Shown: positions 1 through 11,823 of the stretch, one piece after another
Layout of the letters: each line of letters starts with the position of its first letter
Position numbering within the stretch: position 1 is the stretch's first letter
From: Nematostella vectensis
Taxonomy: Eukaryota > Cnidaria > Anthozoa > Actiniaria > Edwardsiidae
NCBI RefSeq assembly: GCF_932526225.1
Contig: NC_064038.1
Location: 6,599,822 to 6,663,821 of the forward strand
Reading direction: 5' to 3'
DNA: 64,000 bases
Program-made: the position numbers and the translations under genes
The notes under the pieces: generated by a model
Told to the model about the DNA's origin: nothing
Seen by the model: the letters and a program-made list of their open reading frames with translations, nothing else
Database searches by the model: none

Positions 1-673
1 TGTTTCTATATCAAATTGTATAAATGGTGGAGCTTAAAAATTGGCGAAGCCCGATAGAATTTGCAAAAATACACTCCCTTGTTTTTAAATAAGCGATAGG
101 CCGATAAATAATGCTTTTTCCCCTAACAACTAAATTTCCTTTTGTAAGGATCTTGATGAAATTTCACAATCTGACCAAAAACAAGGACAAAATATTTCTC
201 TTTCACAAGGACCATATCTGATAAACACATATGATATATGCAGCAAATCGGTTTACTGAGAGGCTTCTTTTTTGTTTTTTTTTTTTGTGATTTTTAGCAT
301 GCAACGACACGGATATATTCTGCTTCATTAACTTGATGCTTGGAAAGTGCAACCACGACGCAAACGTCAGGAGGTCATACCGCAAAAGTTGCCGCCTATG
401 CTAGGTAGGGACGGTGTTGTTGGTTTGATATATTCCTCCAACAGAAATTGCTCTCTACAGGAAAACGAAACTCCTCCCATTTTTCTCTCTTTTTTTATGT
501 TCTGTGTACCTGTTCGTCTTGCTCGTCCTGTGCTTGTTATTTCTGAAATTATTGTAACTTTTATTTTAACTATTATTTAAGCTGAACCCACCTAGATTAG
601 CCTGTTCTATTAGCGGGTGAGCACATAAAAGAAAAATAATGTATTTATGTACAATAAAGTTGAAGTTGAAGTT

Positions 674-693
674 GGGGGGGGGGGGGGGGGGGG
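674..693. repeat. 20 bp poly-G tract
   Basis: This is an uninterrupted run of G followed by further G-rich DNA up to about 730 and again at 880-900. Similar G or C runs recur at 1068-1088 (C), 13270-13287 (C), 32117-32143 (G, interrupted) and 40973-40997 (25 G). Several of them lie inside mobile-element copies. The first 1.3 kb otherwise shows no coding region I can support. Confidence 0.9.
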
Positions 694-1032
694 TGAGATG
701 AGGGAGGGGTTAGGGGGGTGGGGGATGAATTGAAGAAGGAGATTAGAGGTATAGAGGGGTTTAAGGCATTTAGGGGTAGTGAACACAATCAACGACGGCA
801 ACTTACGTTTCGTGTCCCTTGTACCCCACCCCCCAAAAGCACAAACCTTTGTATTTACGAGGGCGTCCAGAAGAAGGGTGGGGGAGGGGGAGGGGGGGAG
901 GTCCGAAGCGTGTCCTGGCCCAACCCTACTCATGTGCCGAAATAAGCGATTGAAATTGATAACCGCTAAATCAATTCGACTTCGGTTGAAACTTTTTTTT
1001 TGAAATTGTGTATTTGGAGAAAAAAGTTTCTA

Positions 1033-1213
1033 GGCCGTAGCAGGGGGTAGTGCACTGGGGGTATGTGCCCCCCCCCCCCCCCCCCCCCACAATTATTAAA
1101 AAAAACATACATAAGAAAATGACCAGCAAGGGCGTGGCTGTGCCCCCAAAAATATTTTCTTAATGTTTCTGTATTGTGCCACCCGCCAAATCTTACGTGG
1201 CCTGCTACGGCTC
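1033..1213. mobile_element. MITE, GCCGTAGCAGG family, copy 1
   Basis: A short non-coding element bounded by the inverted pair GCCGTAGCAGG (1034-1044) and CCTGCTACGGC (1201-1211). It contains a 21 bp C tract and a segment also found at 30094-30266 (opposite orientation) and 33691-33950. It has no ORF, so it would be non-autonomous. Confidence 0.7.
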
Positions 1214-1318
1214 TGTAGACGGACTATATATGCTAGTGACCTTTAACAGGAGCTAATGATGCTTTTGCTTTGGGCCCTACCCTGTGTGATGTTCTCTAGA
1301 CACGCCCCTGGGGCTTAC

Positions 1319-1425
1319 CTAGCACAGTTTGCAGCTCTTTCGGCAATTTCGTCTGATGAAGTCGTCGTTTTTGCATTTTCCAAACACCACGTGCACGATG
1401 CATAGAGGCTTTGTGTCTTTGCATG
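1319..1425 (-). pseudogene. astacin locus exon 8: ShK domain and stop
   Basis: The exon begins after a splice acceptor ending AAACAG. It encodes a six-cysteine ShK-type module whose final cysteine is followed directly by TAG (1319-1321), a usual ending for cnidarian astacins with C-terminal ShK domains. Read in the ShK frame it needs a phase-1 upstream exon, but exon 7 ends in phase 2. A further good donor (GTAAGC) follows the stop codon, so an intron in the 3' UTR is possible. Confidence 0.65.
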
Positions 1426-1597
1426 CTGTTTTTAAAAACAACAACAACAACAAAAAAATGCGATTCAGAAAACGGATACAAACCTCCCACCTATCGATAC
1501 CCTCCAGCGCAGAACTTTCGGCTCGTTTACTTTGCTCCACATAAAACAGCAAGAAAACTAGCGGGCAAAGAATGAATTGCAATGACGTAATACTAAC

Positions 1598-1740
1598 GTG
1601 GTGGCGGTGGGGGTGGGGGTGGTGCTCCTGACGGAGGGGGTGGGGGGGTTAGGCCCTTCCCCTCCTCCGCTGCACTTGTACATCAGGTTCATCTGCTGAA
1701 TGTCCACCTTGCTCAGGTAGCGGCGGTTGCCAAGTTTGAC
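1598..1740 (-). pseudogene. astacin locus exon 7: end of catalytic domain and Pro/Thr linker
   Basis: After an acceptor ending TTTACGCAG the frame encodes the family's closing motif (LSKVDI, then MNLMYKC), followed by a Gly- and then Thr/Pro-rich linker of about 20 residues. The donor is GTTAGT. The exon starts in phase 0, as expected from exon 6 with its two missing bases counted. It ends in phase 2, which conflicts with exon 8. The linker is a run of C and ACC codons, where length slippage is easy. Confidence 0.65.
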
Positions 1741-2099
1741 CTGCGTAAAGATTATTGCTTTTAACCAGCCATTTCTTAGATATTCTCTCGCTTAGTTTAG
1801 TCCGCCATGATTCGCAATTATGTTTGTGGTTATTCTATTCGTGTGCGTGTCGAGAGTGGGAGAGGGGGTGGGGGAATAGGAAAGGGTATCGGACCACACC
1901 CTGCTAATTTGCAAATGAGGAACTCCGTCAGTAGCAACTGAAAAGATTGAATTTACTATTCTAACAGTATTGTGATTGACTTTTGACTTTTTCAAATATA
2001 GACATTACCCAGATTACCAACCATTCCGATTTCAGGGAAATACTATTGTCCTAACCACGCATTTTTCTTCGGACATGCCCCTGACTAATCTCTTCTCAC

Positions 2100-2246
2100 C
2101 CCGGACTGCTTGGGCGTGATCGTAGCTCCGCCGTTTCTGCTAAAGGCCGCCGGTGGCTGTCGTAGTGCATGATGCTGTTGTATCATAGGGAGTTTCCAGG
2201 GAATCGATGGTTGAGCGAGAATACTTGTTAAAGTTGAACTTCATAT
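2100..2246 (-). pseudogene. astacin locus exon 6 with two one-base losses
   Basis: This encodes the segment after the zinc site, including the NFNKYS start and the SIMHY-type Met-turn region of astacins. The frame breaks near 2180-2184 and again near 2141-2147. Each break is explained by one lost base, and the three resulting frames each carry the expected family motif in order. The observed length is 147; 149 would join exon 5 (phase 1) to exon 7 (phase 0) correctly. That independent phase argument supports two real missing bases. Confidence 0.7.
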
Positions 2247-2945
2247 CTAAAACCAAAACAGTGTCTTAGGGAAGCTGGTTATACCTCGAGCCTATGACAA
2301 GAAAAGAAAGCGCTTTTCTTACTGATTTCTAATATGGGCTCATTTAACCTCGACTTCAGATATACTTCCTAGTAAGCACTTCATAGTAAGCACTGTGAAT
2401 AGAATCTGGCATTACGGGAACACGGTCACAAAAAAAGGTTGATACATAATTGTGTGGGAAGACGGGGTCTTAATAACTGGGTAGCAATATCCTCAAGATG
2501 CCCCGCCCATTACTGTGTCCCTTTTTGGAGTGTTCACTCTAACACTTGCTCTACTCTAACCCTATTTCAAGATAGCCTGCCGAGGGGTTGAACCCTGAGC
2601 TTTTGCTTGAGAAGTCACTGAAGTTATATTTTGGCTTTCTCTCAAGTGTGTTCTTATGTCCCCACCGAGGAACTAACTATCAGGCTAACTTCTAGTGACC
2701 AACATGGCAGATCTTTAACTTTGAAACTAGAGGCTCTAACTTTTATTTTTCATGCAAAGAAAAAGACGGGAGGAAAAGAAGGAGAAAGGAGCCGCTTTCT
2801 ACTTTTTAGCCAAGGGCATTAGCAAGCGTTTATAAAGCTGACTTAAAAGTAGCCTTTCAGCCTCTGAAAGCGAGGAAGAACAGACCTTTACAACCTGTAA
2901 GTGATTATTTATTTCACTTAGCATTTTCCTTTTCTCTCGCCGTTA

Positions 2946-3059
<114 letters not shown>

Positions 3060-3069
3060 TTAATCTCAC

Positions 3070-3161
3070 CAATCTCGTGCGCGACGATTCCCGCGTGCCA
3101 GCATCCTCCAGCCAATGAGATGTCTTGCTTGCGACCCGTGTGACCAACATGGGAAGAGCAC
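3070..3161 (-). pseudogene. astacin locus exon 4: first half of zinc site
   Basis: Between an acceptor ending TTTAACAG and the donor GTGAGA. It encodes CSSHVG, QDISL, GGC and GIVAHEIG, the strand and active-site helix of astacins. The phase is 2 in and 1 out, consistent with both neighbours. The exon is intact. Confidence 0.85.
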
Positions 3162-3235
3162 CTGTTAAAGGACAATTCACCCTTTAGAAGTGCATTGCTA
3201 ATACTTACTGAAACGACCAGTTTGCCCCTATGAGG

Positions 3236-3712
3236 CGCGCATACGAGTATCCATTAGTCCTGCTCACAAGGTGATGCAAGTGTATATTATACTTATTTTA
3301 CCACACAGAAGTGAATATCTTACGTACCCCCCTACCTTCCAAAATCTCACATACGCGTATTCATTGGTCCTCCTCATACGGTCATAAAGTGTATATTATA
3401 TTTATTTTACCATCCAGAAGTGAATATCTTACGTACTTCCCTCCCTTCCAGAATCTCGCATACACGTATTCATTGGTCCTCCTCATACGGCCATAAAGTG
3501 TATATTATATTTATTTTACCATCCAGAAGTGAATGTCTTACGTACCCCCCCCCCCCCCCTCCCTTCCAGAATCTCGCATACGCGTATTCATTGGTCCTCC
3601 TCATACGGCCAGAAAGTGTATATTATATTTATTTTACCATCCAGAAGTGAATATCTTACGTACTTCTCTCCCTTCCAGAACCTCGCATACGCGTATTCAT
3701 TTGTCCTTTGCT
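3236..3712. repeat. about 109 bp tandem repeat containing an exon end and splice donor
   Basis: About 4.3 copies; repeat starts can be set at 3310, 3419, 3528 and 3647, the third lengthened by a C run. Each unit (minus strand) carries roughly 45 bp of the 3' end of astacin exon 3, its donor GTACGTAAG and the start of the intron. The repeat therefore multiplied a coding-exon boundary. Confidence 0.85.
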
Positions 3713-3774
3713 TGAATCTGATGCAAGTATCAGTCCACATTTTCATTCCGGCGCGAATGGCATTCATAGCGCGG
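3664..3774 (-). pseudogene. astacin locus exon 3
   Basis: This encodes RAMNAIRAGM, TCIRF and RTNEYAYARF, the N-terminal lobe of the mature astacin domain including its first cysteine. The donor AA|GTACGT gives phase 2, matching exon 4. At the acceptor (GTGACAG) one base is missing relative to the phase-1 end of exon 2; 112 rather than 111 bases would be in frame. The lower 45 bp belong to the 109 bp tandem repeat. Confidence 0.75.
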
Positions 3775-4010
3775 CTGTCACGACCAGCGCGTGAAAAAAA
3801 AAAAGGGGTGATCAAAAATATAGTAAAATGTGCAAATAATACAATAAGAGTAAGTGGGGGGTTATACGGGGGTATAGTTAGCAGATAGCAAATGTATGCT
3901 AGATAGAGACGAACAAGGACCAGGCACAGAGAAAAATTGTAATCAAATTGTAATAAAATGATTTTACGGTTTGGTATACACTTATTTCATAGAACGTTGT
4001 CAGTGCAGAT

Positions 4011-5030
4011 GGCGAATGGCAAGTGGAAAAGAGCAGCTCTACGACCTAAAGGCACCAGGAATCTCAATATTTTAATCAAATGCAGAGGAAATATGTTTAA
4101 ATCGTACGATTATCTATTTACGGTCATTAATGTATAATTCTAGCATCACTGGAGATCAATTATGACCTTGGTTGAAAGAGTAGTACCCATAAGCACTTTC
4201 GGTCGTAGAACTCGCCATTTGCTATTCGCCGTATTCAGTACACCTTTTGCCGTTCATTAACGGGACAGGGGCATTCATTTGTGCCGAAAGTTACATCGAT
4301 AACACATATTGTACGTTCATTAACATCGCACGAAACGTCATTTAGCGTGACTCGACTTTCAATAACAGTTAAATATTCGTGAACATTCATAAGCATCAAC
4401 GGAGAAACAATAACGCACTTGGACATTCAATTTAATGGGAACGGATATTCTTTAAAGCGCAATGAAATTTCAATTGCACGCTTGGACAATCAGTTATACG
4501 AAATAGAAAATTCATTAGTGCTATTAACATAAACAACGACAATCAACAAGCCTTTTCAGACAATCATGTTCATCAAGGTGACATTCATGAATGTGGTTTG
4601 ACAATCATTTGTTCGATTCAAACAAACATTAAAAGAAAAGAAAATATTATTAGTTTTAGTGTTGTTTTCGATTTTTGAAGTGACATTTATACCTGAAATT
4701 GATCTTTACACCTTTTGCTGTTCATTACCAGGAAATCTACATTCATTTGCGGCAATTTATATAAATAACGCGAATATACATTCATTTTCGTCATAAAGCG
4801 CTCATTTGCGTGACCACAAATTTCATTAGCGATATTTACATCGCCAATAACATTTAATCGCAAAGATCGACAGTCATTCGCGCCTTTCGTCATTCAAAGG
4901 CGAAAAATGTACTTTAATCGATGTTTCGTGCGATGTAGATGAACGTACAATGCACGTTAATGATACAACGTTTGGCAAAAATGAAAGTCCCTTTCCCGTT
5001 ATTAAACAGCAAAAGTTGTAATAACGTTTT
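4011..5030. repeat. inverted-repeat region with recurring CATTCAT motif
   Basis: About 100 bp at 4238-4345 recurs in reverse complement at 4920-5019, with scattered differences. A direct diverged copy of part of it starts near 4705. A smaller inverted pair lies at 4011-4045 and 4200-4230. The interior is rich in CATTCAT and CGTTCATTA words. No coding function is supported. It probably represents an eroded foldback element inside the astacin intron. Confidence 0.55.
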
Positions 5031-5640
5031 TAGAACAAGAAGTGTATGTAAAGTCAAGTATGAACACCAAAAAAACTCTGGGGTTGTGTTCTTCATAACG
5101 GTAAAATATCACAGAATATAGCTTTGAGTAATGTTCTTTATAATGGGCTTTAGCGAATTTCCTTATCGCCGGGTTTCATCACTGTTTGTACATCAGAATC
5201 AAAGAGAAAAGCTTTAAAAATAAGCATACACAAGTTTTCATTACATATGTGATATGTTATAGTAACGGCCGGGTTTAGAACACCGGTTCGATTGAATGGC
5301 TCGACCTTTTCGGGGGAAAGGGGAGAAGAAACAAAAACGAAACCACGCCGCACGACGTCGGGACAGAACTAGCTAAATTCATCCCAGAGCATGCAGAAAG
5401 CACACACGTGTAAACACTTTACAAATAAGGGCATTCCATCTTTACAGTACAATGACCAGTTCCGTATCACTTCTCATCAAAATTGCTCTATCTTTTTTGC
5501 GGAGGGCCCAATGCTCATGATTTTTTCGAAGACGACTACAAATTTACTAATGCATATAATATGCACAGAAAAGACTACACCTTTTCAAATTGTTTTGATT
5601 TATATGGTATTTTCTGTTTGCACATAGTGGGATTAGTCCA

Positions 5641-7042
5641 GTAGCAGCGCGCATAGTTCCGTACCACTCAAAAATTCTGTCGTCTCGTACGAGTTTTTTT
5701 CATTTGAGAATCAATAAAAAATATTTACTGAATAACATATCACATCCCTTCCTTTTTGCTTAAAATTAATGAATAAAAAGGATTTTAACTTCGCAATGCA
5801 GCAGGTTAACAAACCAACAAAACGGTCTGATAGAATTTTTCCAAAATAAAGCCACAACCCACACAAATACTGAAACGGCAAAATAGACAAATTGAAAAAA
5901 AATGTAGAGGATAAGGTGAGCCTAGAATTAGGTGATTTATTTTAATAAGTTTCGTGCACGAGAGCTCAACAAAAAGCCGTTTGTGAATGCTACGACCGCC
6001 AACAGGCCAATGCGTTGTTGTCGTTCATAGTTATGCAATAACAATCCCATTGTAAGCTAATGATTTAAGTAAGGTTAATCTTGACCGTTTTATTTAATTA
6101 TCCTAGCATATTGATATATCAATCACAGGTATAGTAATTATTTTAATATAGAATAATATTTTATCGAGCGCTAACAATATCAATGAGGTTGTCTTTAAAA
6201 TGAAGTTCTTTATTCAGCCGAATGACTGAAATAAAAGGCCCACATGATAAAAATTAATCGTTTAGAATTAAAAATAGTGGGATTAAAGTGATTAATTGAG
6301 AACGGGATAATCTAATTAATCCTTTTCGCGGCTTTATATCTGCAGTCAAACCAAAAACACACTATGCGCGCAGGGTGATACGGAACTATTCCCACGTCCT
6401 CCGGGAAGCACGAAAAATTAAAAGCGCATCCAGTCAGAAAAAAAAATACAAATTAACAGACATTCTTTCTTCTTAGCAGTCGTATAAAAATTAGGCCCTT
6501 TTTCTTAAAGTATTTATTGTTTTCGTTTGACTTTCGTGACGCGGGTCAGTTCACTGTGCAATAAACGCCGCTCATTTTAGCAACAATTATGAAAATCGCT
6601 TCGAAATAACATATCAAGAAAATTGAGCCAAAAATTGTCGTTTTTGCCAAACGCGGTCACTTCCACATAAGGAAAGTAATATATTCCTTATTTGGAAATT
6701 CTGCATGATTCTTGTAATTTTTAAGGTGAGCGTACCCCAGGGGCTTCGTAAAATTTATGACTTGTAACCAGAAGAGAAAAACAGTTACTGTGACCATCTT
6801 CAGTTAGTTGAGAAGGTCCCTGAAAAGAAACTAAGTTTCCTCGGTACCAGACCCCCAAAACGACAACGTTTTCTTCATATGGATACTTTCTGAACAAACC
6901 ATTGGGTGAAATAAGCTGGATTTATATGTCAGGAACGGTTAATAGTTTTGTATCATTTAGGTAGTTTTGGATCGTCAAATCTACAATATTCGAGGCAAAA
7001 AGATAAAAACAAATGCTGAGTGATACGGAACTAGGGCTGCTA
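5641..7042. mobile_element. 1.4 kb TIR element, non-coding
   Basis: The left end (5641-5669) and right end (7018-7042) are inverted copies sharing GTAGCAGC and TAGTTCCGTA, with one mismatch and a 4 bp indel. A further copy of the end motif lies inside near 6374-6395. No long ORF is present. The segment 6590-6880 recurs in reverse orientation at about 38738-39010 within the lectin gene. No clear TSD was seen. Confidence 0.5.
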
Positions 7043-7519
7043 CTCAACTGGTTATCTTACTGTAAAAGGAAATTTAACAAAGGCTACCCAAAATAAAATC
7101 TTTACAATCTTTACAGCGCACACACGCACAAGATAAAGTCAAGTCCATTTCACACTGTCACACATATCAATATTTGGGTGACCTTCAAACCTGCTCGGTC
7201 AATCTCTTGGAGGCCTGGGTCTCAGGGCATTTCAAGATTAGTGAGATAAAGATTTGACCAAGCGATCAATTTTTTCTTGACAAACTCTCGCCGCGAGTCT
7301 CAAATTGACAGGAATCAGCATTTTTTACCATGTTTTCTGGAGATCAGGGAGCGAAAAAAGTTTAGCGTTTCTAAATATGGGCACCAATGCCCATATAAGG
7401 TAATACAAACGAAGGACACTATCCATGGGGAATATGTTTGATATGCATAAGTCAGCACTCCTCCTCCTCAAAGAAAGTGTAATACACCCATATGCTGATA
7501 ATGTTTTAATGAAACTTAC

Positions 7520-7692
7520 TCAAGCTTCCATCATTAACAAACGTCATCACTCCTCCTGGCCAGCGGCCGTTCTTGATGCTGCCACGCGCAGACGGGCTGT
7601 CGACATCTTGGCCCATCTCGGCCACAAGTCTTGCTCCGGGGTTAAGATCATGTCTCCCTCAAATAGGTTGTCTTCGTCAACACCAATATTTT
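7520..7692 (-). pseudogene. astacin locus exon 2: propeptide end and mature N-terminus
   Basis: After an acceptor ending TCTCTTTAG the frame reads NIGVDEDNLFEGDM, the astacin propeptide switch whose aspartate ligates the catalytic zinc. A later frame reads GRWPGGVM, the start of the mature enzyme. The two frames differ by one base, lost near an AA run about 60 bases into the exon. The donor is GTAAGT, phase 1. Confidence 0.7.
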
Positions 7693-7869
7693 CTAAAGAG
7701 AAAGGTCCCTTGAATGTATGGCTCCATGTAAAAGCATATTCCAGGAAACTCCGCCCTTTTCCATTTTAGGGACCAACCATTTCATATTTGACGGGAAGGT
7801 AAAAATCATTGCTTCCTGCTCAATAATGTTTCTTTTTGCGGGCAGTTGGTTTGATCGATTTTTATTTAC

Positions 7870-7971
7870 CCTGGAGTTTTGCTGTACCTTTTGGCGACAG
7901 ATTTCCTTTCAATTTTTTTCAGAGATTTTAGCTTGCTCTAATTGTTTTATGATTTTGGTGAAATCTATTGA
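7870..7971 (-). pseudogene. astacin locus exon 1 (propeptide), one-base loss
   Basis: After an acceptor ending TTTAACAG the frame encodes a hydrophilic helix (IIKQLEQ) typical of a propeptide. A run of seven A is then followed by an immediate TGA. One extra A would keep the frame open to the GTAAAT donor in phase 1, as exon 2 requires. The exon starts in phase 0, so a signal-peptide exon should lie upstream; I could not find it. Confidence 0.5.
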
Positions 7972-10900
7972 CTGTTAAATGCCTTCACGCCGTCATTAAG
8001 AAGTAAAGTTGTGGGGTGGGGGGTGGGGGAGGGATCTGTGCATTGCACTTATTAGAGCGAGTCCAAATTTTGGGGGCAATTATCATTGAAAAATGTTAAA
8101 TAAACAAAAAGATCGCAAAAAAAGTAAAAAAAAAAAAAAGAAGAAAGAAAAAGGCATCTTAATCACGTCTTTGGCTTGTTCCCAAATGCTGTCTAGTCAC
8201 GCCTCCGTTCTTTTTCCAAATCTTCCTTTCGTTCCCCCTTCTGGAGCTAGAATCCAGTTCGAATATTTTTGTGATAAAAGGCATAAAGTAACACCGGCCA
8301 TTTTCAGTCAATATCCTTACACACTTATTTAAATTTTCCGAATATAAACTGCGTGCAAAACTTAGAGAAGAGGTGTACCAGTCACGTGACCTTATTTCTG
8401 TTTGATTCGTAATCCATTTCGGACCGGAGCATTATGTATTCCTAGTCTAAAGAGGTGAATTCTTATTTCCTTGAAGGAAATATAAGCGAAAATTTAATGT
8501 TATTAATTTCTATCTGCACTTCTCGGCCTAATCTAAAGCCCTTCGATTATTACGAAAGGGACTTAGCATCAGACAGTAGTCCAGATTGAATCTACACTAA
8601 GGGCACCAATATAGATAACTCCATGAATTATTTAACCCTATTTATGATTTGCAGTTGGTCTAGCAATTTAGGAAGCGGATCTAATTCATGGTCTACAGGG
8701 TATCCAATATCCAAAACAATGCGAAATCTTGGCGCCCAAGGGGTCATGTACTACTTGAAACGGAAATGACACTTGATGTATTGAGAAGCCAGTCGAGTGC
8801 TGACATACGAAATTGATGAGAGGCTTCAAAGCACGTATTTGGGTAATGGCCGCGGTAGGCCGCGGTGGATCGCGATGGGTCGCGGCTTGTTTACTATCCA
8901 ATGGACCCCTTGCTGTGGTGATGTATGCTCACATTACAACGACGCGACCGTGATAACGCGATCATTATCGCGAGCATATCAAGAGCCGCGCTTATTCGGA
9001 AGTAAAGAACCTGAACTTTCAACCCTAAATACAAATAAGGGTTATTTGGGTTGGAATTGGTTTACAGTAATAATGTCAAGGAGGTCGAGAGCTTGGTCTC
9101 TAGCATCTGCCCTCGGGCTAACCCGTGATGGAAACCCATTGCGAGGTATCGCGGTCAAACCTTTTAAATACACGCGTATCTCAGCCTTCCTCAACTCTTC
9201 GTTTTTATCCCCATATTTCCGCTCAACAGAAACGCTTGCTAAGCAGACTAGGTGTATCGGAGCGTTTTCTCTAGAGACTGGGAGGGATGTGCCGAATTCT
9301 CTCTGAAATTTATGTTCAGTTCGCCACCCGCCCTCAAGAACGAGCTCAGACCGACCCGTACTCGATGATTTCTCTCAGACCAAGCGCTTTTGTTCTCTAG
9401 CCGCGAAATTAGCTAGCAAACCCCCGTGCATGGAACCCGTCCCTCTGATTGGTTGACCATACGAATGACTCTCCTGTACAGTGCTATTCACTCTTGGTTA
9501 GAAGAGATTTTACACATTGCATGCTTTCAAACACGGCGTTATATGCCATGTATTTGTTCGTAAATTTTCTCTAGCGAAACAATATTTTCCGAAATTGTTG
9601 GTTTTCACAGAGTTCGAGGGCAATCGTTTTACCCCGCTCCATGGCTACGAACAGCAAGTCTGATATCGTTGCCTTCGCTACATTATTTTTTTTTACAAAA
9701 ACCTTTTTTTTTTTATATAAAAACGTCCAGCCTGAGATTTCACCAAAATTTAAGAGCATGCGAAGAACATACCGAGGCTCATATAGCAGAAAAGGTTTTC
9801 TGTTTTAGTCCTGATGCGCTAAAATGCAGAATCAAATTGTGCTCTCTGTAAATCTCTTCCTAATAATTCATTGGTTATTATATTTTTATATACACTAAAA
9901 TAAGAACAACCCAGCCTCAACTGAAAATTAGACGCTCTTATAAAAAAAAAGAGTGTAGTGCGTTTTTGATGCGATTGTTGTCGAAAATTGGGGAGCAACT
10001 GCAGAATACCCGTCCACAAAGAGTTAACAATGAGACTTAACACCTCGATTTATATAGAACGAGGCAGTAAATATAAGGAAAATGTATAAGTGGACTGGTA
10101 TTCTGCAATTTAGCCAAAATTGGCACCAGCATAGGAGAAAAACGACATCCCAAGTGATATCACGAGGGTTTGAAATTGCACATGATTTCTGTTGTGCGTA
10201 GTGCTGAGGCGGATGTTATTTCGTTTAATGTAAATATCTCGCATGGCTGCTCTCAGTCAGCACGGCATAAACACTTGTCAATCACGCAGCGCGGGAAAAT
10301 TGCGAGCATTGCGTAACAATTGCCTGATTGCTGATGATACCACGGAGATTCCAAGAGCATTCATATTTACGCAGACTATTGGTCTAAAGAAGCAGCACCG
10401 AATTTATTCAGAAACAATGCAGCTATATTGCTATATGAGCTATTTGTCATTAATTAAGCTAAAACCCGTGAGAAACACAGGTAATGTGAGAGGATGCACG
10501 TTTTGTGGTGGCGCTAATAAAAATAATACTAGTCCCCCTTACAACACGAAGGAATAATGCATTCGAGTCGTTCTGTACTTTCACGAATTCATATATTTAA
10601 TTCAACTCATCATTCATATTTCATTTATGTACAAAATATTTACATATATTTATATTCAGAGAAGGAAAAGTTTAAATAGCGTTAACTATCTAACAAGGCA
10701 CACGTATACCAGAGGCTATCGCTACCGGTAGCTGGTTCTTATCTGAGAAAATCATTTCCTGTGTGGAGATAAGCGGATCACTAACAGGCCGGAATCTACG
10801 ATCTACGTAAAGCAAAACCCAAGCTCTGCATTGACGGGCGTCTAAAATGCACACAATTCCAGAAGCAACCCTTCTAGCACCTCACTTTAAAAACAATAAC

Positions 10901-11355
10901 AAGGTCTGCTTTCTCTCTTTTATTTATGCGTTCTCTGGCGCTCATTACGTGGGGGTTTCAACGTCATAGTAATCATTAACAGTGTTAGGACAGCGGGCTT
11001 TGTTCCCGACAACAACAGGATAATTAATAAAAACAAACCCCGGCTGCACGGAACTCTACATATTAATACCTCGTGTAGGATAATTCTTTGACGTCTTTGA
11101 GCAATCCCTTGCGGTTTATGTCTGCACTAGTCATATTTTTATATGGCGAGATATCATCTGATTAAAGGCAAAGTCTTGCTCTTTCGACGTACGCAGATTG
11201 TTACAATTTTTATCTCCCCCTGCATGATTTAGTGGCACAGCAAACCGACGATAATTCCGTTCTCGGAGATCAGTAGAATTTTCGAGGCCCTGGTGTGATA
11301 CTTGGTATAACATCTCAGCTCATATTTAGAAACCGTCGTTATTTTTCGCGAGCGT
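7972..11355. other. no supported gene; unassigned intergenic DNA
   Basis: I find no domain or convincing exon here. An open frame of 169 codons on the plus strand (8797-9306) has no recognisable motif or splice context. The stretch 8840-9500 is richer in GC than its surroundings and includes an inverted CCAAT box (9448-9456), so it may be regulatory. AAUAAA-type signals on the minus strand (10919-10924) could serve the CITED-like gene. Confidence 0.4.
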
Positions 11356-11715
11356 TCATTCGCGCCTAACTATTCTAACACTACTCAAGTCCGCGTGACA
11401 CACACACAGTTCCGGAAGCGCTTTCATTCGATCCAAACCCAACTCAAAAATCAAGTTCCATAATATTTTATCCTCAACTGCAGCTGCCTCTTTCGCGCAC
11501 TCATTCGCGCATATTGAGTCCAAGTCGTCGAGAACAGAGTCGGAGAGGTTGCCTTTCACGCAGTGGCCCAGAGGGTAGCTTGGATTAAAACTGAGTTGTG
11601 ACTCCGTCATTTCCCACATTTGTTGTGTTTTTGCCTCCACGGCGTGCGAATACGGCGAAGGGCTTGTTATAGGGCCGGTAAGCGAGCAAGTCGTCGTGGT
11701 AACCTCCAGTTTCAT
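11356..11715 (-). CDS. CITED-like CBP/p300-interacting transactivator
   Basis: An intronless 119-residue frame. Its C-terminal part (VEDKIL at 80-85, ELGLDR at 91-96, LPEL at 100-103) matches conserved region 2 of CITED proteins, an acidic helix followed by an LPEL motif that binds the TAZ1 domain of CBP and p300 and competes with HIF-1 alpha. The acidic LDDLDS stretch just before it fits the ED-rich character. The N-terminal CITED signature is not visible, and the residues after LPEL (CVCHADL) differ from the usual LGQNEF. CITED genes are commonly small with one coding exon. The start is the first ATG of the frame. A TATA-like sequence lies about 100 bp upstream. The protein would act in the nucleus as a coactivator adaptor without DNA binding. 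Confidence 0.7.
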   Translation of the reverse strand: MKLEVTTTTCSLTGPITSPSPYSHAVEAKTQQMWEMTESQLSFNPSYPLGHCVKGNLSDSVLDDLDSICANECAKEAAAVEDKILWNLIFELGLDRMKALPELCVCHADLSSVRIVRRE

Positions 11716-11814
11716 TTCTAGTTTCTTCTCAGCACTCGATGCTTCTATTCGCTACTCCCGTGCTGTGTTAGCTATAGTCAACTTTATTTATTCGACACTT
11801 CAATCAAATCGTTG

Positions 11815-11823
11815 CTTTATAAG
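11815..11823 (-). promoter_or_regulatory. TATA-like box of the CITED-like gene
   Basis: CTTATAAAG on the minus strand, 100 bp upstream of the ATG at 11715, would place the transcription start roughly 70 bp before the ATG. A CRE-like TGACGTCA lies further upstream at about 12350. Confidence 0.4.

Noticed and set aside
3311-3888. Overlapping plus-strand ORFs with TRIHWSSSYG-type repeats
   Set aside because: They read the antisense of the 109 bp repeat that carries the astacin exon boundary.
8797-9306. 169-codon plus-strand ORF
   Set aside because: No domain, no splice context, biased arginine and serine content from GC-rich DNA; I treat it as chance or regulatory DNA.
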